64,000 bases of DNA from Lateolabrax maculatus. Its lineage: Eukaryota > Chordata > Actinopteri > Acropomatiformes > Lateolabracidae. The translations under genes were made by a program, and so were the position numbers. Below, one piece after another: positions 1 through 12,056 of the stretch (position 1 is the stretch's first letter; the number at the start of each line of letters is the position of its first letter). Where the stretch lies: NCBI GenBank assembly GCA_031216445.1, contig CM062196.1, forward strand, positions 3,914,001 to 3,978,000, in the 5' to 3' direction. Under the pieces are notes generated by a model. That model had not been told where the DNA came from. It made no database searches and saw only the letters and a list, made by a program, of their open reading frames with translations.

Positions 1-1400
1 ACACATTTACTCAGTGAGGAAGAGAAAGAGACTATTTTCCTGTCTATTCAGTTGCCTAGATAAATATTTTATTACATATATTTTATGAAAGTCGGGACCA
101 ATTTTACTTAAATATTTCACTGCACTCAACATTGGTGAATTTCTGTTTGTGCATCAATGATTAAATCGCTTTTCACTTGGAATGAATGATACTGTATCTG
201 TCCGATTGCCCATGTTGTGTTCACCTCCAGCAGGGATGTTCAGAGAAAAAACTCCCTCAAAGACTGATGGCAATGATGGTTTAGTAGAGCCTGAGGTTTA
301 CAAGTCTTACATAAAGCCTGTAGCAACAAAGCTTCCATCTATAACACGTGTTCGGCAGAATTTCAGCCTCTGGTTCAAGGAGAAAAAATCAAAACAAATC
401 AAACAATCCTGATCCCATGGTCCTAGTTCCTTTTGTTAATGTGCACATTTTATGCTGTGATTTAAATGTTAGCCATAAAACTCCCAAGTTTAACACAAAG
501 TATGTTGCCATGAATCGAATATTAGAATTGGATTCAATTCATTAAATAAACACGACCTTCTTTAAAAATGTTCATCATACCAAATCCTTTCACCACATAT
601 ATTTTGTTAATGCTTTCAGCAAATCTGTTTTTATGGATGGTACAATGTTACAGTACCACGTGTTGGGGTTGCATTAACACAAGGGATATTTTAATGTCTT
701 TATTATTTATTTAATTTTATATTATTTATTAGCCTTATACGCTAAGTAAAAGCACCTGGATGGTGACACAGTTTGTTTTGCTCAGGATTGATTAAGTGTG
801 GTGCATAGGTTAACAAGATCCCACTGCGGGAAATAATGAAGGACACTTATTAATATCACAGCATGTGCAGGCCTGGGGAAAAAGGGCACTCATTGTTTTT
901 CCAAGCAGTCTGCCATCCTACAGTGTCAGTGTGGTGAGGCAGGGAAGGTTTATTTACCACTTGTCCCTCTGGTTCTGTGGCATTTTCGTATCAATCTTAA
1001 CCCTTCCCTTCATTGCCTGTACCCAGTTTTTATCCCCAGTGTGTGAGAGGGAAAAAAAATGACAGGAAGTGCATCCATAACTTTCACTTCACTCAAACTG
1101 CAGCAAAGACATGGAGCATATCGTTTTTCATTTAAGTTGTTTCCTCTCACTGCTGTTGTTGGGTCTGAAGTGAAAATGGCACTGTCTCTATATTGTCAAC
1201 TGGATCAGTGTGACACAACAAACCATTTGACATTTCTCCATAAAGTTTAGTGAGTATATCTAGTACTTAATATACCATTATGAGTGTTTGTTTCACCAAC
1301 GTCAGTATATCTGTTACAACCATTATGGGTTTTAGCTTTCAGTGAAATGTGAATCCCCCCCCCCCCTATAATTTTCTATGTGCAACCCCAAATAAGCACT
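1..1400. other. Unique non-coding DNA, no gene recognised
   Basis: AT-rich sequence with short chance reading frames only. The longest is a 76-codon + frame at 182-412 whose product I do not recognise and which has no supporting splice or codon pattern. A run of twelve C residues sits at 1355-1366. I see no RNA gene and no clear transposon here. Confidence 0.75.
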
Positions 1401-1579
1401 GGCTAGGAGCATGCTGCTGTCACCCGTTGACGTGCCGCGCTGTGACACTTCACCTGTGCCAGGCATACAAAATTTAAATGAATTAATTAATTAATTAAAC
1501 TCCACCCGCTCCATGCTTTTAAATCCCGGCCCCTGTGGCAGCTCAACTTCGCTCTCTTCACCGCTTGCTGTCGTTGTCT

Positions 1580-1628
<49 letters not shown>

Positions 1629-1762
1629 CAATGAATGAGGAGTTGACACGCTCCAGCAGGACGCCTCCTATTGGTGCTAGAGGCGGTATTTGACGTGCAT
1701 CATATGAGGCGCCGCAGTGCTGTGGCGGCAAGGTGTTTTCCACTTGAGGCGAATAGGGCAAG
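1401..1762 (+). promoter_or_regulatory. CpG-richer promoter and first-exon candidate
   Basis: This segment has many more CpG dinucleotides (roughly 18 by eye in 360 bp) than the DNA on either side. It contains a TATA-like TTTTAAAT at 1517-1524, then a pyrimidine-rich stretch about 25-40 bases downstream (1545-1560) that could hold a transcription start. A 20-codon frame opens with ATG at 1631 and stops at 1691. A strong splice donor, AAG|GTGAGT, follows at 1762/1763. Together these resemble a promoter plus non-coding first exon on the + strand. The exon would contain the (GT)22 microsatellite, which is unusual. No protein identity can be given, and CpG-rich transposon DNA is an alternative. 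Confidence 0.3.
1583..1626. repeat. (GT)22 microsatellite
   Basis: A perfect GT dinucleotide run of 44 bases. The His/Thr-rich reading frame on the minus strand across it is only a translation of the repeat. Confidence 0.97.
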
Positions 1763-1770
1763 GTGAGTGA

Positions 1771-2558
1771 TATTATTATAGTGAGGGTGTGTGTGCAACA
1801 CAGATGATATGTAGGCTATTTGGTTAGGGGGGTACTGATGACAGAATATCATCAGGTGATGTGGAAATATCATCCCCAGGGATGCGTGTTTGTTTGTGTG
1901 TATTTTCCTTTCCATTGTTTTGATGGTGTGGAAACCATGCTCATAAATCATATGTTGATGGGAAGAAAAATAGTTTTTAGGTTAGCTACTGTAGGTGTAT
2001 GTGGCCACTGTTTCAACATTCAGTATTTCATTTAGAGAAAAAGTGTGTCTTAAAGCTGCGTTTATGTTTTTTGGGCACTAGGGGGCAGACAAATATCAAA
2101 AGTGCCTGATTTTACACGACTTCCGGTATAAACTATATACAGAGACCGAAAATTTACGTTGGTTGAATAATTACAGATAATGATGTCTCTGTACACATCT
2201 AATACATAGTATTAGAATATGAAATATGCACTTAAATAAATTATAAAGTGTTAATGTAATCTATAGTGAACATGTAACTTATTAATAAATCATGTTTTCT
2301 TATCACATACCAGCACTGAGAAACTGCTACTTTTGTTCATTGGATTCAGTTAAGCATGAAATGTGTTGATTGTGATTATTAGTGTGAAAAACAGCAACAG
2401 GACAAATACTGTTATGATTGTTTGTGTTTGTCTTTGTCAAAACTAGCCCTGTCTGGCTCGGCAGACCGTGTTTCAGCACATTCAACAGTTTTCAGTATTT
2501 TTAATTTTTTAATTTTATTTTTTTTTACTGTTGGAAAAAACCTGATTGATCTTCAGTA
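1771..2558. other. Unique non-coding DNA
   Basis: AT-rich, no coding signal recognised. The only notable site is the CTCF-like motif at 2075-2088. Confidence 0.7.
2075..2088 (+). promoter_or_regulatory. CTCF-like motif
   Basis: The 14 bases GCACTAGGGGGCAG match the CTCF core CCASYAGRKGGCRS at 13 of 14 positions; only the first base differs. Similar 'CACTAGGGGGC' strings also occur inside fish transposons, so a transposon-derived site is possible. Occupancy cannot be judged from sequence. Confidence 0.4.
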
Positions 2559-2559
2559 T

Positions 2560-3075
2560 GGATGAGCCAGTACACCATTATCTGTTTTTGTTCAACCAAC
2601 TAAATTATCTGTATCAGCATCAGAGTGGGCGGGTGTTAAATCAGAAGAGGGTTGATATGGGTTGATCAGAAGTTGATCAGCTTGTTATTTATTATTTAAT
2701 AGAAAACTATTTACAGAACAGCCTCAGAATTGAGCCAATGGAAGGAGGTAACCACCCGGAGTATAAGATTGAGTCCTGAGTGGCCGCCCGTGACGATGGC
2801 GAGACTACGTCCGTGTGGTGGAGCTGCAGCAGTCTGTGGTTGAGGAGGCAGATCTGTCTGCAGCTGACCTATCACGGGACGATGTGTATTCCAAGAAAAA
2901 ATCCTTGGCTATAAATCTGTTTCTGATTCTAATGTGGACACAGCAGATTTTCCTTCATCACCAGTACGGATAATGACACATTATACTCAGATGACTCAGA
3001 TACTTATGTTTGTAAAAAGTACCTTATCAATACTCATCATTATCAATTATCCGGATCAACCCTATCTTTGTATTT
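2560..3075 (+). mobile_element. Possible decayed transposon segment
   Basis: A GC-richer part (2750-2900) sits in AT-rich DNA and has an open frame ending at TAA 2971-2973 that includes the string VVEEADLSAADLS. The frame is closed upstream by a stop near 2790 and the coding potential is clearly broken. Its position directly before a hAT-type element and the style of the sequence suggest a transposon remnant. I cannot name the family. A unique conserved sequence is the alternative. Confidence 0.3.
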
Positions 3076-3080
3076 TATAA

Positions 3081-4038
3081 GGGTTGTAACAGAACACAAA
3101 AGCCACGGTTCAGTACATACCTCAGTTTTTAAGTCACGGTTTGGTATGTTTTCAGTACAGCAGGGTGGGGGGATAAAAATATACAATTTTAAAACTATGG
3201 ATCTACCTTTTTTAATAATAATAAAACATTTGGCAATATGGCTCTAACCGGCTGCAACCGACCAATTAAAAAGAAAATGACTTAGGTAATAAAATACACA
3301 CAGAATAATGCATCCACATCTTTATTTCTGGAGATCTAGAGAAATGGTTTCATCAGCATATATTTTTGTGCTCGCAGTGTGAATATCAGGTCAATAATGA
3401 CTCAAGCTGAAATAACAGGGAAATTACTTGGAAGCCTCAATCAGTTCTGCCGAATAATGCATTCAGTCCTTAACTCTCAGAAAGGACACTTCAAATCAAA
3501 CTGATATGAATAAAATGGTGTTGTCATCACATCCTTTATTTGATTGAGTTTGGCTTTTTTTTTTTTTTACATTTAAAAAACTGAGTTCAGACCTCAGACA
3601 TGATGAGTTTAAGAAAATGCCTCTTAACAGTCATAAATTACTGATGTCAGATCATTTATCATCACTGATGAACACCCACAAAGATTGCATTGTTTTTAAG
3701 CTGTACATTACCGTAAAAATCAGTACATTGTAAGATCTGTAGCTGTGCACGCTCCCGCTCATCTGATCCACCTGTCCCTGTCCGTCGTCATTGTGGTTAA
3801 CGTAAAAAGCGTAATTTTCCCAAACAGAAGACTTAGTCGAGCTCTGGTTTATCTGAGTTGGCCATAACTCCGCCATCTCTCTGTGGAGTCTGCGCAAATA
3901 CCTAATAGTGGCTTACATTAAGAGAGATTAAGAGTTTTAAATAAAGTTCTGCACACCCAAAGAATTCCTGGGAGAAAAAACACTGCATTCAACCCATACC
4001 GAAAATGGTTTGGTACAAATAACGTCTGCCGTCACACC
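3081..4038 (+). mobile_element. hAT-type non-autonomous element, decayed
   Basis: The left end (3081-3170) carries CACGGTTCAGTACATACCTC and then TCACGGTTTGGTATG, a decayed form of the 'ACGGTTCGGTACGTACCTCGG' start of a very common fish hAT family. The right end (3990-4038) carries CATACCGAAAATGGTTTGGTAC and finishes in GTCACACC, which is roughly the reverse complement of the left terminus. The interior codes for nothing recognisable; an 81-codon minus frame at 3652-3897 is not a known domain. I do not see an intact 8-bp target-site duplication. The family assignment is from memory and the boundaries are approximate. Confidence 0.6.
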
Positions 4039-6140
4039 TCGTTTCTCTTTCACCGGTTCACAATAAAGGAAGAGGAAACAAAAAAACAAACTCTGTATTG
4101 CACACAATGATGAGACGTTGACTGTTTAACTACAAACTGAGTTTCCTGCAGTATAGATTAACTCTCAGTTTTGTTAATTGGCCTCCCAAATGACATTTTA
4201 TTGCTTCTTATTTTCCTGCAGAGGTAATTAGAGTAATGAGGAACACTCCTGTTGAACAAGAACAGGCCACACAACTGTGCTTGGGCAGACTACTGCTGCA
4301 CTGGTAGTGTTGATGGCTGAATTGTAAGAACTGGACTGGCAAGCAAGCAGAGGAATTTAACAGAAGCAAAGACAGAACGAAAGAGAAGCATAGAAGGAGG
4401 GGGGGTGAAAGAAATAATCACTGGGAGAGGAATGTGCTATCCACAGGGGCTCCTGCTAATTGCCTCGCTCATGAGTTTGTGGGACGTGTTAGTCGGCTAC
4501 TGGATCTGGATCCAGCTCTGCCGCCTCAGGGGTGTTGGCATCTCGGCTCACCAGACGACAGCTCAGTTTGACATGGACTTTTTTTCCTTCCTCCCAGCCA
4601 TTGCAGCTTTCCTCCCCTAGAGGTTTCCCCCCATCAGAAGTGGCCTAGCTGTGATGGATTGGCATCCTGTGAGTGTCAAACTGCTTTATGGCTCTTTAAT
4701 GAGGCGATCAGGCAGAGGGAGCCTCCACTGCCACTGCCACCACTGGTGCTTAAATAGGAAATCAAAACAGGTGAAGTTTCATTATAGCTGCTGTTGTTAG
4801 CGATCGCCTTCAGTGGCCAAACAACTCCCACGTAAAAACAAACACACTGAAATTTAAGTATTTCTATATCAACTAATATCCCTCAGGTCATATGTTCATA
4901 TTTGTGTAACAGACATTCACTATTCCAAGGAATCCAATTCTTTCTGATTTTAATTGAGTTTCTGGAATCAAATTCTATGAAAGTAATCATAAAACCTTAA
5001 CGGCAGCTGCATTATTCTTATAATTCAATTTAAATAAATATTACTTATTGTATATTCACATGTATTGCATAAATTAAAGATAAGACGATGGCATGCACAT
5101 GGAGAAAGCAGATGTCTTCCCAGCTTCAATATAGCATTATTTCTGGAATTACATCATTAGTGAAACAGTATAGGACAGCCAGCAGATAGGCTCATTAAAT
5201 AATGATGTTACAGCTCACAACAATCTGTTGGTTTAATGTATTCTGCATTGACAGAACACCCACCCACACATATAGTCGGCACATGTGCGCACATGCCTAT
5301 TCTTTAAAAAAATAAATAAAACAGGGTTATGTTACATGTCTGTGGACACCCAGTCCAACACACACACACACACATACAAACACACAAACACTCAAAACAG
5401 AAGCGAACTGAACCCTGTTGACAAAGAAATACTCCAATTATGCATAATAGAAGATACAGAAGCAAGCAATTACTCAAACTGTGCCAGCTGTCACAACAGT
5501 AATATGGCTGTGCATATGCTGTATTCCATCAATCAAACTGTCACGTTTGCATCAGCACAGATCTGTAGTGTTGACTGTTGACAATAATCTACCCTGACAA
5601 AATTAGTCAAAACTCGGAAGCAAAAAATAGGTCTGTTTATTGCAATCAACAAATCCTACTAGAATGCGTTGACTGTATTTACAATTTTTCACTAACTTGC
5701 CATAAAGTTGGCTAGAAGAACATCTAGCAACACATAAGTGACAGTTAAAACTTGGTAAACTGAGACTGAACTCTGAAATGCTCATTATTGGGGTTATTTT
5801 TGGACACATACTGTAAACATTACATTCCTGCTGTATAAAAATGAACGTCACACACAAACTGTTCATCACATGGTGAGGTTGGCTACAGTTAAAGTCAGGC
5901 AAGCACCAGTAAAACAGTTTTGGTTTAGGGTGAACAAGTCACTGGGAAACATCTTTACATGCTAGATATTATGGGTACTGTTTCAAAATCAAAGTATTAA
6001 CTTTTTCACACTGGTTTCTTCTTCACATAATCTAGTTGTGGTGGCAAAGTGTGGTCAGATTTCTCTTATTTCCATGTATTTATTCGATTTTCATTTTCTA
6101 ATAGAACCATAAAACATACACTACGCACGGCCTTGCATGC
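4039..6140. other. Unique non-coding DNA with a CA-rich tract
   Basis: No gene recognised. A 71-codon hydrophobic + frame at 4405-4620 has no recognised family. The stretch 4640-4760 is less AT-rich and could be conserved non-coding sequence. An imperfect CA repeat lies at 5358-5392. Confidence 0.7.
5358..5392. repeat. Imperfect CA microsatellite
   Basis: CA dinucleotides interrupted by CATACAAACACACAAACAC. Simple repeat only. Confidence 0.85.
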
Positions 6141-6580
6141 AGTGGTGGACGAAGTGATCACTTAAAACGTAAATGTTGTAAAAGAAGCAATATAACACTA
6201 GTCTGGCATCGGTAGACTAATTGACAAATCCTTATTAGTGTTGAAACTCTCAGTTAATTTTCGATTTCCAAGGTGCCGTATTAACGGGCGCAGACAACCA
6301 ATCAGAGCAACCTGTCGTACGTCCTCTCAGAAGTACGGCAAACACATTTTTCTTATCAACTGGCCTGACACATTTTCCAGGACGGGTGGAAATCCGACTC
6401 AACGGGAGGGGGGCCAGACTCTTCTACCAGAGCAAAAACAGCAATGAACTCACAGATTCATCTGGTTCTCAGGCCAATATCACACTGTAAAAATACTTAA
6501 TTGCAAGTGAGAGTTCTGCAAAAAAAATGTCACTTAAGGGTGCAAAAACAAAGCAAAGTAATAAAGTACTCAATGCTGAA
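6141..6580 (+). mobile_element. 'AGTGGTGGAAGAAGTA' fish repeat, split by an insertion
   Basis: The left part (6141-6199) reads AGTGGTGGACGAAGTGATCA and ends with AGAAGCAATATAACACT. The right part (6475-6580) resumes with CAATATCACACTGTAAAAAT and continues to AATAAAGTACTCAATGC. Both halves match, in order, the familiar teleost repeat AGTGGTGGAAGAAGTACTCAG...AGCAATACCACACTGTAAAAATAC...AAGTACTCATTATGC as I remember it. The halves are separated by unrelated DNA at 6200-6474. No coding capacity. Confidence 0.6.
6200..6474. mobile_element. 275-bp insertion with flanking duplication
   Basis: DNA that interrupts the older repeat. It is flanked by CAATATAACACT (6188-6199) and CAATATCACACT (6475-6486), a 12-bp direct repeat with one mismatch, which is the expected signature of a target-site duplication. 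The insert starts AGTCTGGCATCGG and ends CTGGTTCTCAGGC. I see no clear terminal inverted repeat and no A-rich tail, so its class is undecided. It is GC-richer than its surroundings and contains CCAATCAGAGC at 6298-6308. A 69-codon + frame in it (6238-6447) is not recognised. Confidence 0.55.
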
Positions 6581-9500
6581 ATGAAAATTACATTCAGCGT
6601 TATTCACTAAAACACATTGTGTGTGACATGAGGTCACACAAACATCTTGACTGCATTCTTTCTTCTATTAAGATTTGCAAAGACGTTTTTTTTTAAAGTT
6701 GCATCCATGTTAACTAGCTCACAGGCTTCTTCTTCCCTGCTTTTCTGGTGCATTGCTGCGTTTTGGCGCATCCCGCCACCTGTCGATCAGCCACAGGTAA
6801 ATAAACCTCCAACCTCAGCAGGCATAAGGTGAATTTTCAACATGTTTAGATTTATATATCAGTTTTCTATTCTAGCCAGTTGTGCTGGCCTCGCTTTCCT
6901 GCTCTATGAAAGTTTGTACAGTATTTCCAGTGGTGGATGATAATTATTGCAAGTATTGAACCTTTTGAACCTGTGACTTGGAATCTTTGATAACATAATA
7001 CTGAATATTGTGTGGCTTGGAAGTTTGTTTGATGCCTCAGTTTCACCTAGTTACACTAATGCATTTAAATTTGGCAATATTTGTTAACCTGTTCAATACA
7101 AATCAGTGAGCAAATATAATTTGTATTGTATTGAATATGCGATAAATGTCCAGCAAAGAATTATTCAAACGGCTGTGGGTGATACAATACATAAACTACA
7201 GGTTCATATCCACCATGAGGTCTAGATGTTGTTTTTAAACATAATTTGATAATTTAATCAAATTTAATTTGATTTCTCGACTACTTTATTACTTTACTAT
7301 AATTAAAATATGTATGTTTATCTATCTGTCTATATCTTTATCTCTATCTATCTATATATCTTTATATATATATATTTTTTTTTGTATTGTATCTCCATTG
7401 CTCCACAGAGTTTTCTGATTGGAAATACTTGGTGCTCCTCTTCTTAAGAAATATTTGTCCCATAAATTGCTTGCAAACAGAACCAATTTCATGCTTTTTT
7501 AACACTCAGAAAGTCATTGTAATTCAGGAACACAAAGTTTATCCCAAACTGCTTCAGTCAGATGAAGGCCATTGTGAATGTAGGATTAAATCAACAATAC
7601 ATTGTATTGACATGAAACTCTGCATTCCTTGAACACAAACAGATCACAACAGATTCAGCATCTCCCTCCGAGGCTTACCAATTTGATGGCTTTGCTGATA
7701 TGCCTGAATCGTATAATTGCACCTCTGAGAATTATCTTTAACTGTACCATGCTTTACTAAAGTCCAGTACATTAAATAGTAACTCAATTTAACCTTCCCT
7801 AATGTTAAAATTAGATTACACAGTGCGCAATCTACGTCTAAAGTTCAGGGCCAATGCAGGAAACAGACCGTCCTTTACAGTGTGTAACCAGGCGAAACAG
7901 TAAGCCTGTGCAGGTCAGGGTGGTGGATGGGTGCGTAGGATGTCTGACTTTCACCTGAGACCTTCGGTAACCACCAATTTATTTTTGTCTTTTTAAAGCA
8001 TGGCCACAGTCCTTCCTTTAAGCGTAATGACACCGGACACGTTTCTAGCAGTCAAGGACACCTTTCTGTAATTGATTCCATTTGGGTGTTTAAGCATTGG
8101 GAACAAATGATCTACCCCATGGCTTTTCCTGTGCTGTCCAATCAGAAAAATGCAGGGCTGAGCCCGTCACGCAAGTGATTGACAGCTGTGAGGTGTTGCC
8201 AAGAAATAGTAAGACCCTATCAATGTCTCAGTGATCGAGATCAGAGCTGCTTTTGCCACAAAGGAAAGTGTAGATGAGTTCAACGCCACAGGAATAGCAA
8301 TTTAGTCCAAATATTACGCTGAAACACTGCCGTAGTTTACTTAACAATTGAGTATGACTATATTATGATGCTAATAATACTTACTGTAATGAACCTCTAC
8401 TGTTTTGTTTTTTTTGTATTGTGGTTTTTATATCCCACTGGTTGCCATAACTTTACCATACCATTAGATACAACTTTGTAGTTTTCTTTGATTATCGTTA
8501 ACAATACCCCGCCATGTGCTGACATTATAGGAAAAAGTTAAAAAAAAAAGCACTGAAATTGAACGTTCAAACCCGCTGTCATACAATGTAGTCCAGAGTT
8601 TTGCAGAATCCATTATCACAGTCTGCCTGGGGATAAGGCTGAATGATATTTCCTCATGTATTCTGTGGATCCCAGCACCCAAGTGTCATGGTAAACATTT
8701 AGAATTGTTTTCCATGATCACTTCTCCCATTGAAGCTGAGCTTTGGGTGGGGACTCTTCCAGTGCAACACTGCTCTATATGCAAAGCAAACCCATAACCT
8801 CTTTGCTGCGCAGCCATAGTGACTCTGACACTTACTCTGTCATTCCGCAGAATGGCCTCCCTAAAAAGCACAGCAAGTGGTGATTATGTAAGGTGGAAAG
8901 TGGGTTCGAAATGAATCATATCCTGCAGCCTAGCCCTATGGAACAAATTCAATTTCCCCAAAAGTGCAAGCACTGCCTGTCCAGCATGGCACCTATGCAC
9001 TTAAACTCATTTTAAGCATTTTGATTGCTATTTGTCCATGCATTAGATTCTAATCCCTCTGCATGGCCACCAGAGATTGACTGTTGGAGGCAGCAGGCAG
9101 CATTAAAAAGGTCCCCAGGACAATGATTTATGTCAGCGCAGTGCATTTGTAAAAGCCAAAACTGAATAAAAAAATCTTCAGTGTCTTCAATAGGTCAAAT
9201 AAAGAGGAACACTGTGTTTTCAAATGCTGCTGCCTAAAAGTGAGGAACAACACACTCCATTAACTGATTTTCTTGTATTAAATTTACTCCATATTAAGCT
9301 TTAAGATTCATTATTGACATTGGAAAGAGAAGTCTGACAAAAAATTCGTAGCTGCAGTTGTTATCATGTGACCTAAGTATGTAATTTTTTATAAATGTGG
9401 CCGCGATATCATGCTCCATTCACAGCACTTTACTTTCAGTACTGCTTTGTTTGAAAAGTCTCGATTATTTTGTTTTTGTAAATTTAAACTTGGAAAAATA

Positions 9501-12010
9501 GATCCAAACTGTTGTTGGTCATTTGTTGGTAGAGGAAGCACAGCAATTGATCAAGAAACCTGCATTTCAGTATCAGTAGGAAAGATTATTTACATTTAAA
9601 TGGCCTCATCTAATAATACAGAGAGTTAATTTCTGAAGGAAATTTGGACTCTATCTAAATGGTTTGATGAGTACACTTTTCATATTGCCAATGAGCAGTT
9701 TGGACTAATGATTCTGTTACATCATGTCTAATATAAAGCAGTAATGGCTTCACCGCAATACTTTATACAAGTTAAATTCTGGATATTGGACAATGGCTTT
9801 GCAGCTCTATGTTATTATTACTGAGATGAGCTCTCCAACTTAGCTCATTTCCATCCAAATGTCAGCTTTGATTAATCACCTCAGTGAGAGCCCTCCACCA
9901 TCTCAAGCATCTGCCAAGACCCAGCAGCACCACACAGCACACAGGCAGACTATCAAATAGGGCCGTGTCCACTGGCCGATACAGAATTGAGAATTTACAG
10001 TATGGGCTTCAGTACCTTGAGAGGATATTGGAAGAATGTCACCAGGGTTTCATCAAATTAAATAATTTCTGCGAAGATCTCAAACGATTTGGAGGTCTAA
10101 ACTGAATTAGTACAAGTCATGGTATTTCCTCAGATTGATTGACATTTCCGTCATATGTCATGTCCCAATAAATGTTTATCATTTTTCAATCAAATTACAA
10201 ATTGAAAACCAAAGTTATTTTATTTATTGATTGAGGACATCTTGACAGTTAAATGCAAAACTGCTGGGAATAAAGTCAATAAGGTTTATGAAATTAATTC
10301 TGATGCAAGCTTCCATGATTTTGTAAAGCTGAATGAGTTGCATGCAATATTTCATACACTGTTATTAATAGAAATAAAACGATAAATAATAATAAGTGAG
10401 GTATGAAAATACTTAATCTGTCAAACTTGTCTCTCAAAAATGATTTGTTTCTAAATTACCTGCCTTATTATGATTGCATTTTATTACAGATGTCTGATAG
10501 GGAAACCGGGAATATAATCTCCCCATTGCTCGGTGAGGTTGCTGATTTCTGAAATATTATCAATGTTTAATACATTTTTAATAAACTTTACAGAAAGTTT
10601 GCTGTGGAAAAACACTGTGCAGACCTCAGGACTGTACTTTCTTCAACTTCAAAAATACATTTGTGATTCTGTGCAACCATTTGAAGCTTTTTCTTTTCTT
10701 TAGGTGGAAAATATGGTTTATTAAAGTTGATCCAGGGAGCTGGTCTGGTGGATTTTCACAAGGAAGGTTTTTCTGTACTAATTTTACACTTTACCTTCAT
10801 TTTCTCCTCAAGATACATTTGACTACCCTGGAGTTTTGTTTACAACCTTTCCGACTGACGGCTCATGTGGACCTATTTATTGTGATATTGATAGATTTAC
10901 ATGAGTGCAGTGTTTATCATATCTGATAAAAAAAAAAACAATGGCCAGAGGAACAAAAATAAAAAGTCCAAGTTCTTCTCAAGTTTTACTTTCACAAGCC
11001 CCTTTTACAAAGCATGTCCCTCTGTCCCCATTTCAACTCCAAGCCTCATCAGAGCAACAGAAACACATCGGTGTTTGGCCTTATTTGCAATAAGATTAAT
11101 TTTATAGTCTTTTAAAGCAAAGATTGGCCTCTTGTCCAAATCTAGTATCTGCTAATACACTGGCATTATGGGCAGTGTCTGTAGACTGTAGGGGGTTATT
11201 CAAGGTAATAACTGTGCTCAACTGCAGGTTTGTAGTAAGTTGGCTTATATAAATCTAAAAACTTTTGAGTTTTAAGTCTAAATGAGATTCTGTCAGTTTT
11301 GAATTAAATGATGTATTCTCATCTCCAGAAAAATCTCTAGGGAGCCTCGTGCATTCTCCTTGGTCATTCTCCACAGATGTGTACTGGTAACGCTAAAGAA
11401 TAAAAATATTGTGTGGTAATCACAGCTGCATGGAATGAAAAGGGCTTTATACATTCACAGGTAATTGTAGAACTAATTATTGTCGACTCTAACAGATGCT
11501 GCAATAGAGTAGAAGCTGATTAAGAAAATCTCCTGGCAAAGTTCCTGGATTGTACATTTTTTAAAATTACTGAATATCCCAGCCACCCAAGTATTTTGGA
11601 TGTTCATTCACTGCTTTGCAATAATAACCACTGAATGATAAAGCCATTAAAAAAGATGGAGCGCACAAAATTGAAACACTAATGAAACTCTCTGGTTAAC
11701 ATCAGTTTGGTGGGAACACAAACACTGAGTGTATAAACGCTTAAGTGCTGAGTACTTTAGATTTACCTCAGTCTATGGTGCATTTCAAGAAATGTGTGTG
11801 TATATAAATATATATAGGAGCAGAGAATTAATCGTCTGTCTTTTTGTGCATTAACAAAAAACAATGCTTCCTTTAGCTTTATCGCTTATGATGAAAGACC
11901 ATTGAACATACAGCCTCCTCGAGTTAGCGGTTCATTTATTTCTCTGGTATATGGCCACCTTATATATAGCACTGAATATATATGGGAATATTTCACAGAT
12001 ATTTGAACTG

Positions 12011-12012
<2 letters not shown>
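6581..12012. other. Unique non-coding DNA, no gene recognised
   Basis: About 5.4 kb of AT-rich DNA with small chance frames. A TATC/TATA-rich simple tract is at 7316-7382. A 73-codon + frame at 9884-10105 and an 87-codon + frame at 10663-10926 are not recognised. The block 9780-9900 carries GATTAATCACC and looks like possible conserved non-coding sequence, an impression only. Confidence 0.7.
7316..7382. repeat. TATC/TATA simple sequence
   Basis: Imperfect TATC tetranucleotides grading into a TA run and a short T run. Confidence 0.8.
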
Positions 12013-12051
<39 letters not shown>

Positions 12052-12056
12052 TGTGT
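12013..12056. repeat. (GT)n microsatellite
   Basis: GT dinucleotides from 12013 to 12048, one TT interruption, then three more GT units. The adjacent 80-codon minus frame (11886-12128) with a His/Thr run is a repeat translation. Confidence 0.95.

Noticed and set aside
1558..1761. His/Thr-repeat protein on the minus strand
   Set aside because: Translation of the GT microsatellite. The same applies to the frames at 11886-12128 and 16117-16314.
6711..6796. Segment ending CACAG|GTAAAT
   Set aside because: The acceptor lacks a pyrimidine tract and the reading (ASSSLLFWCIAAFWRIP) gives no family match.
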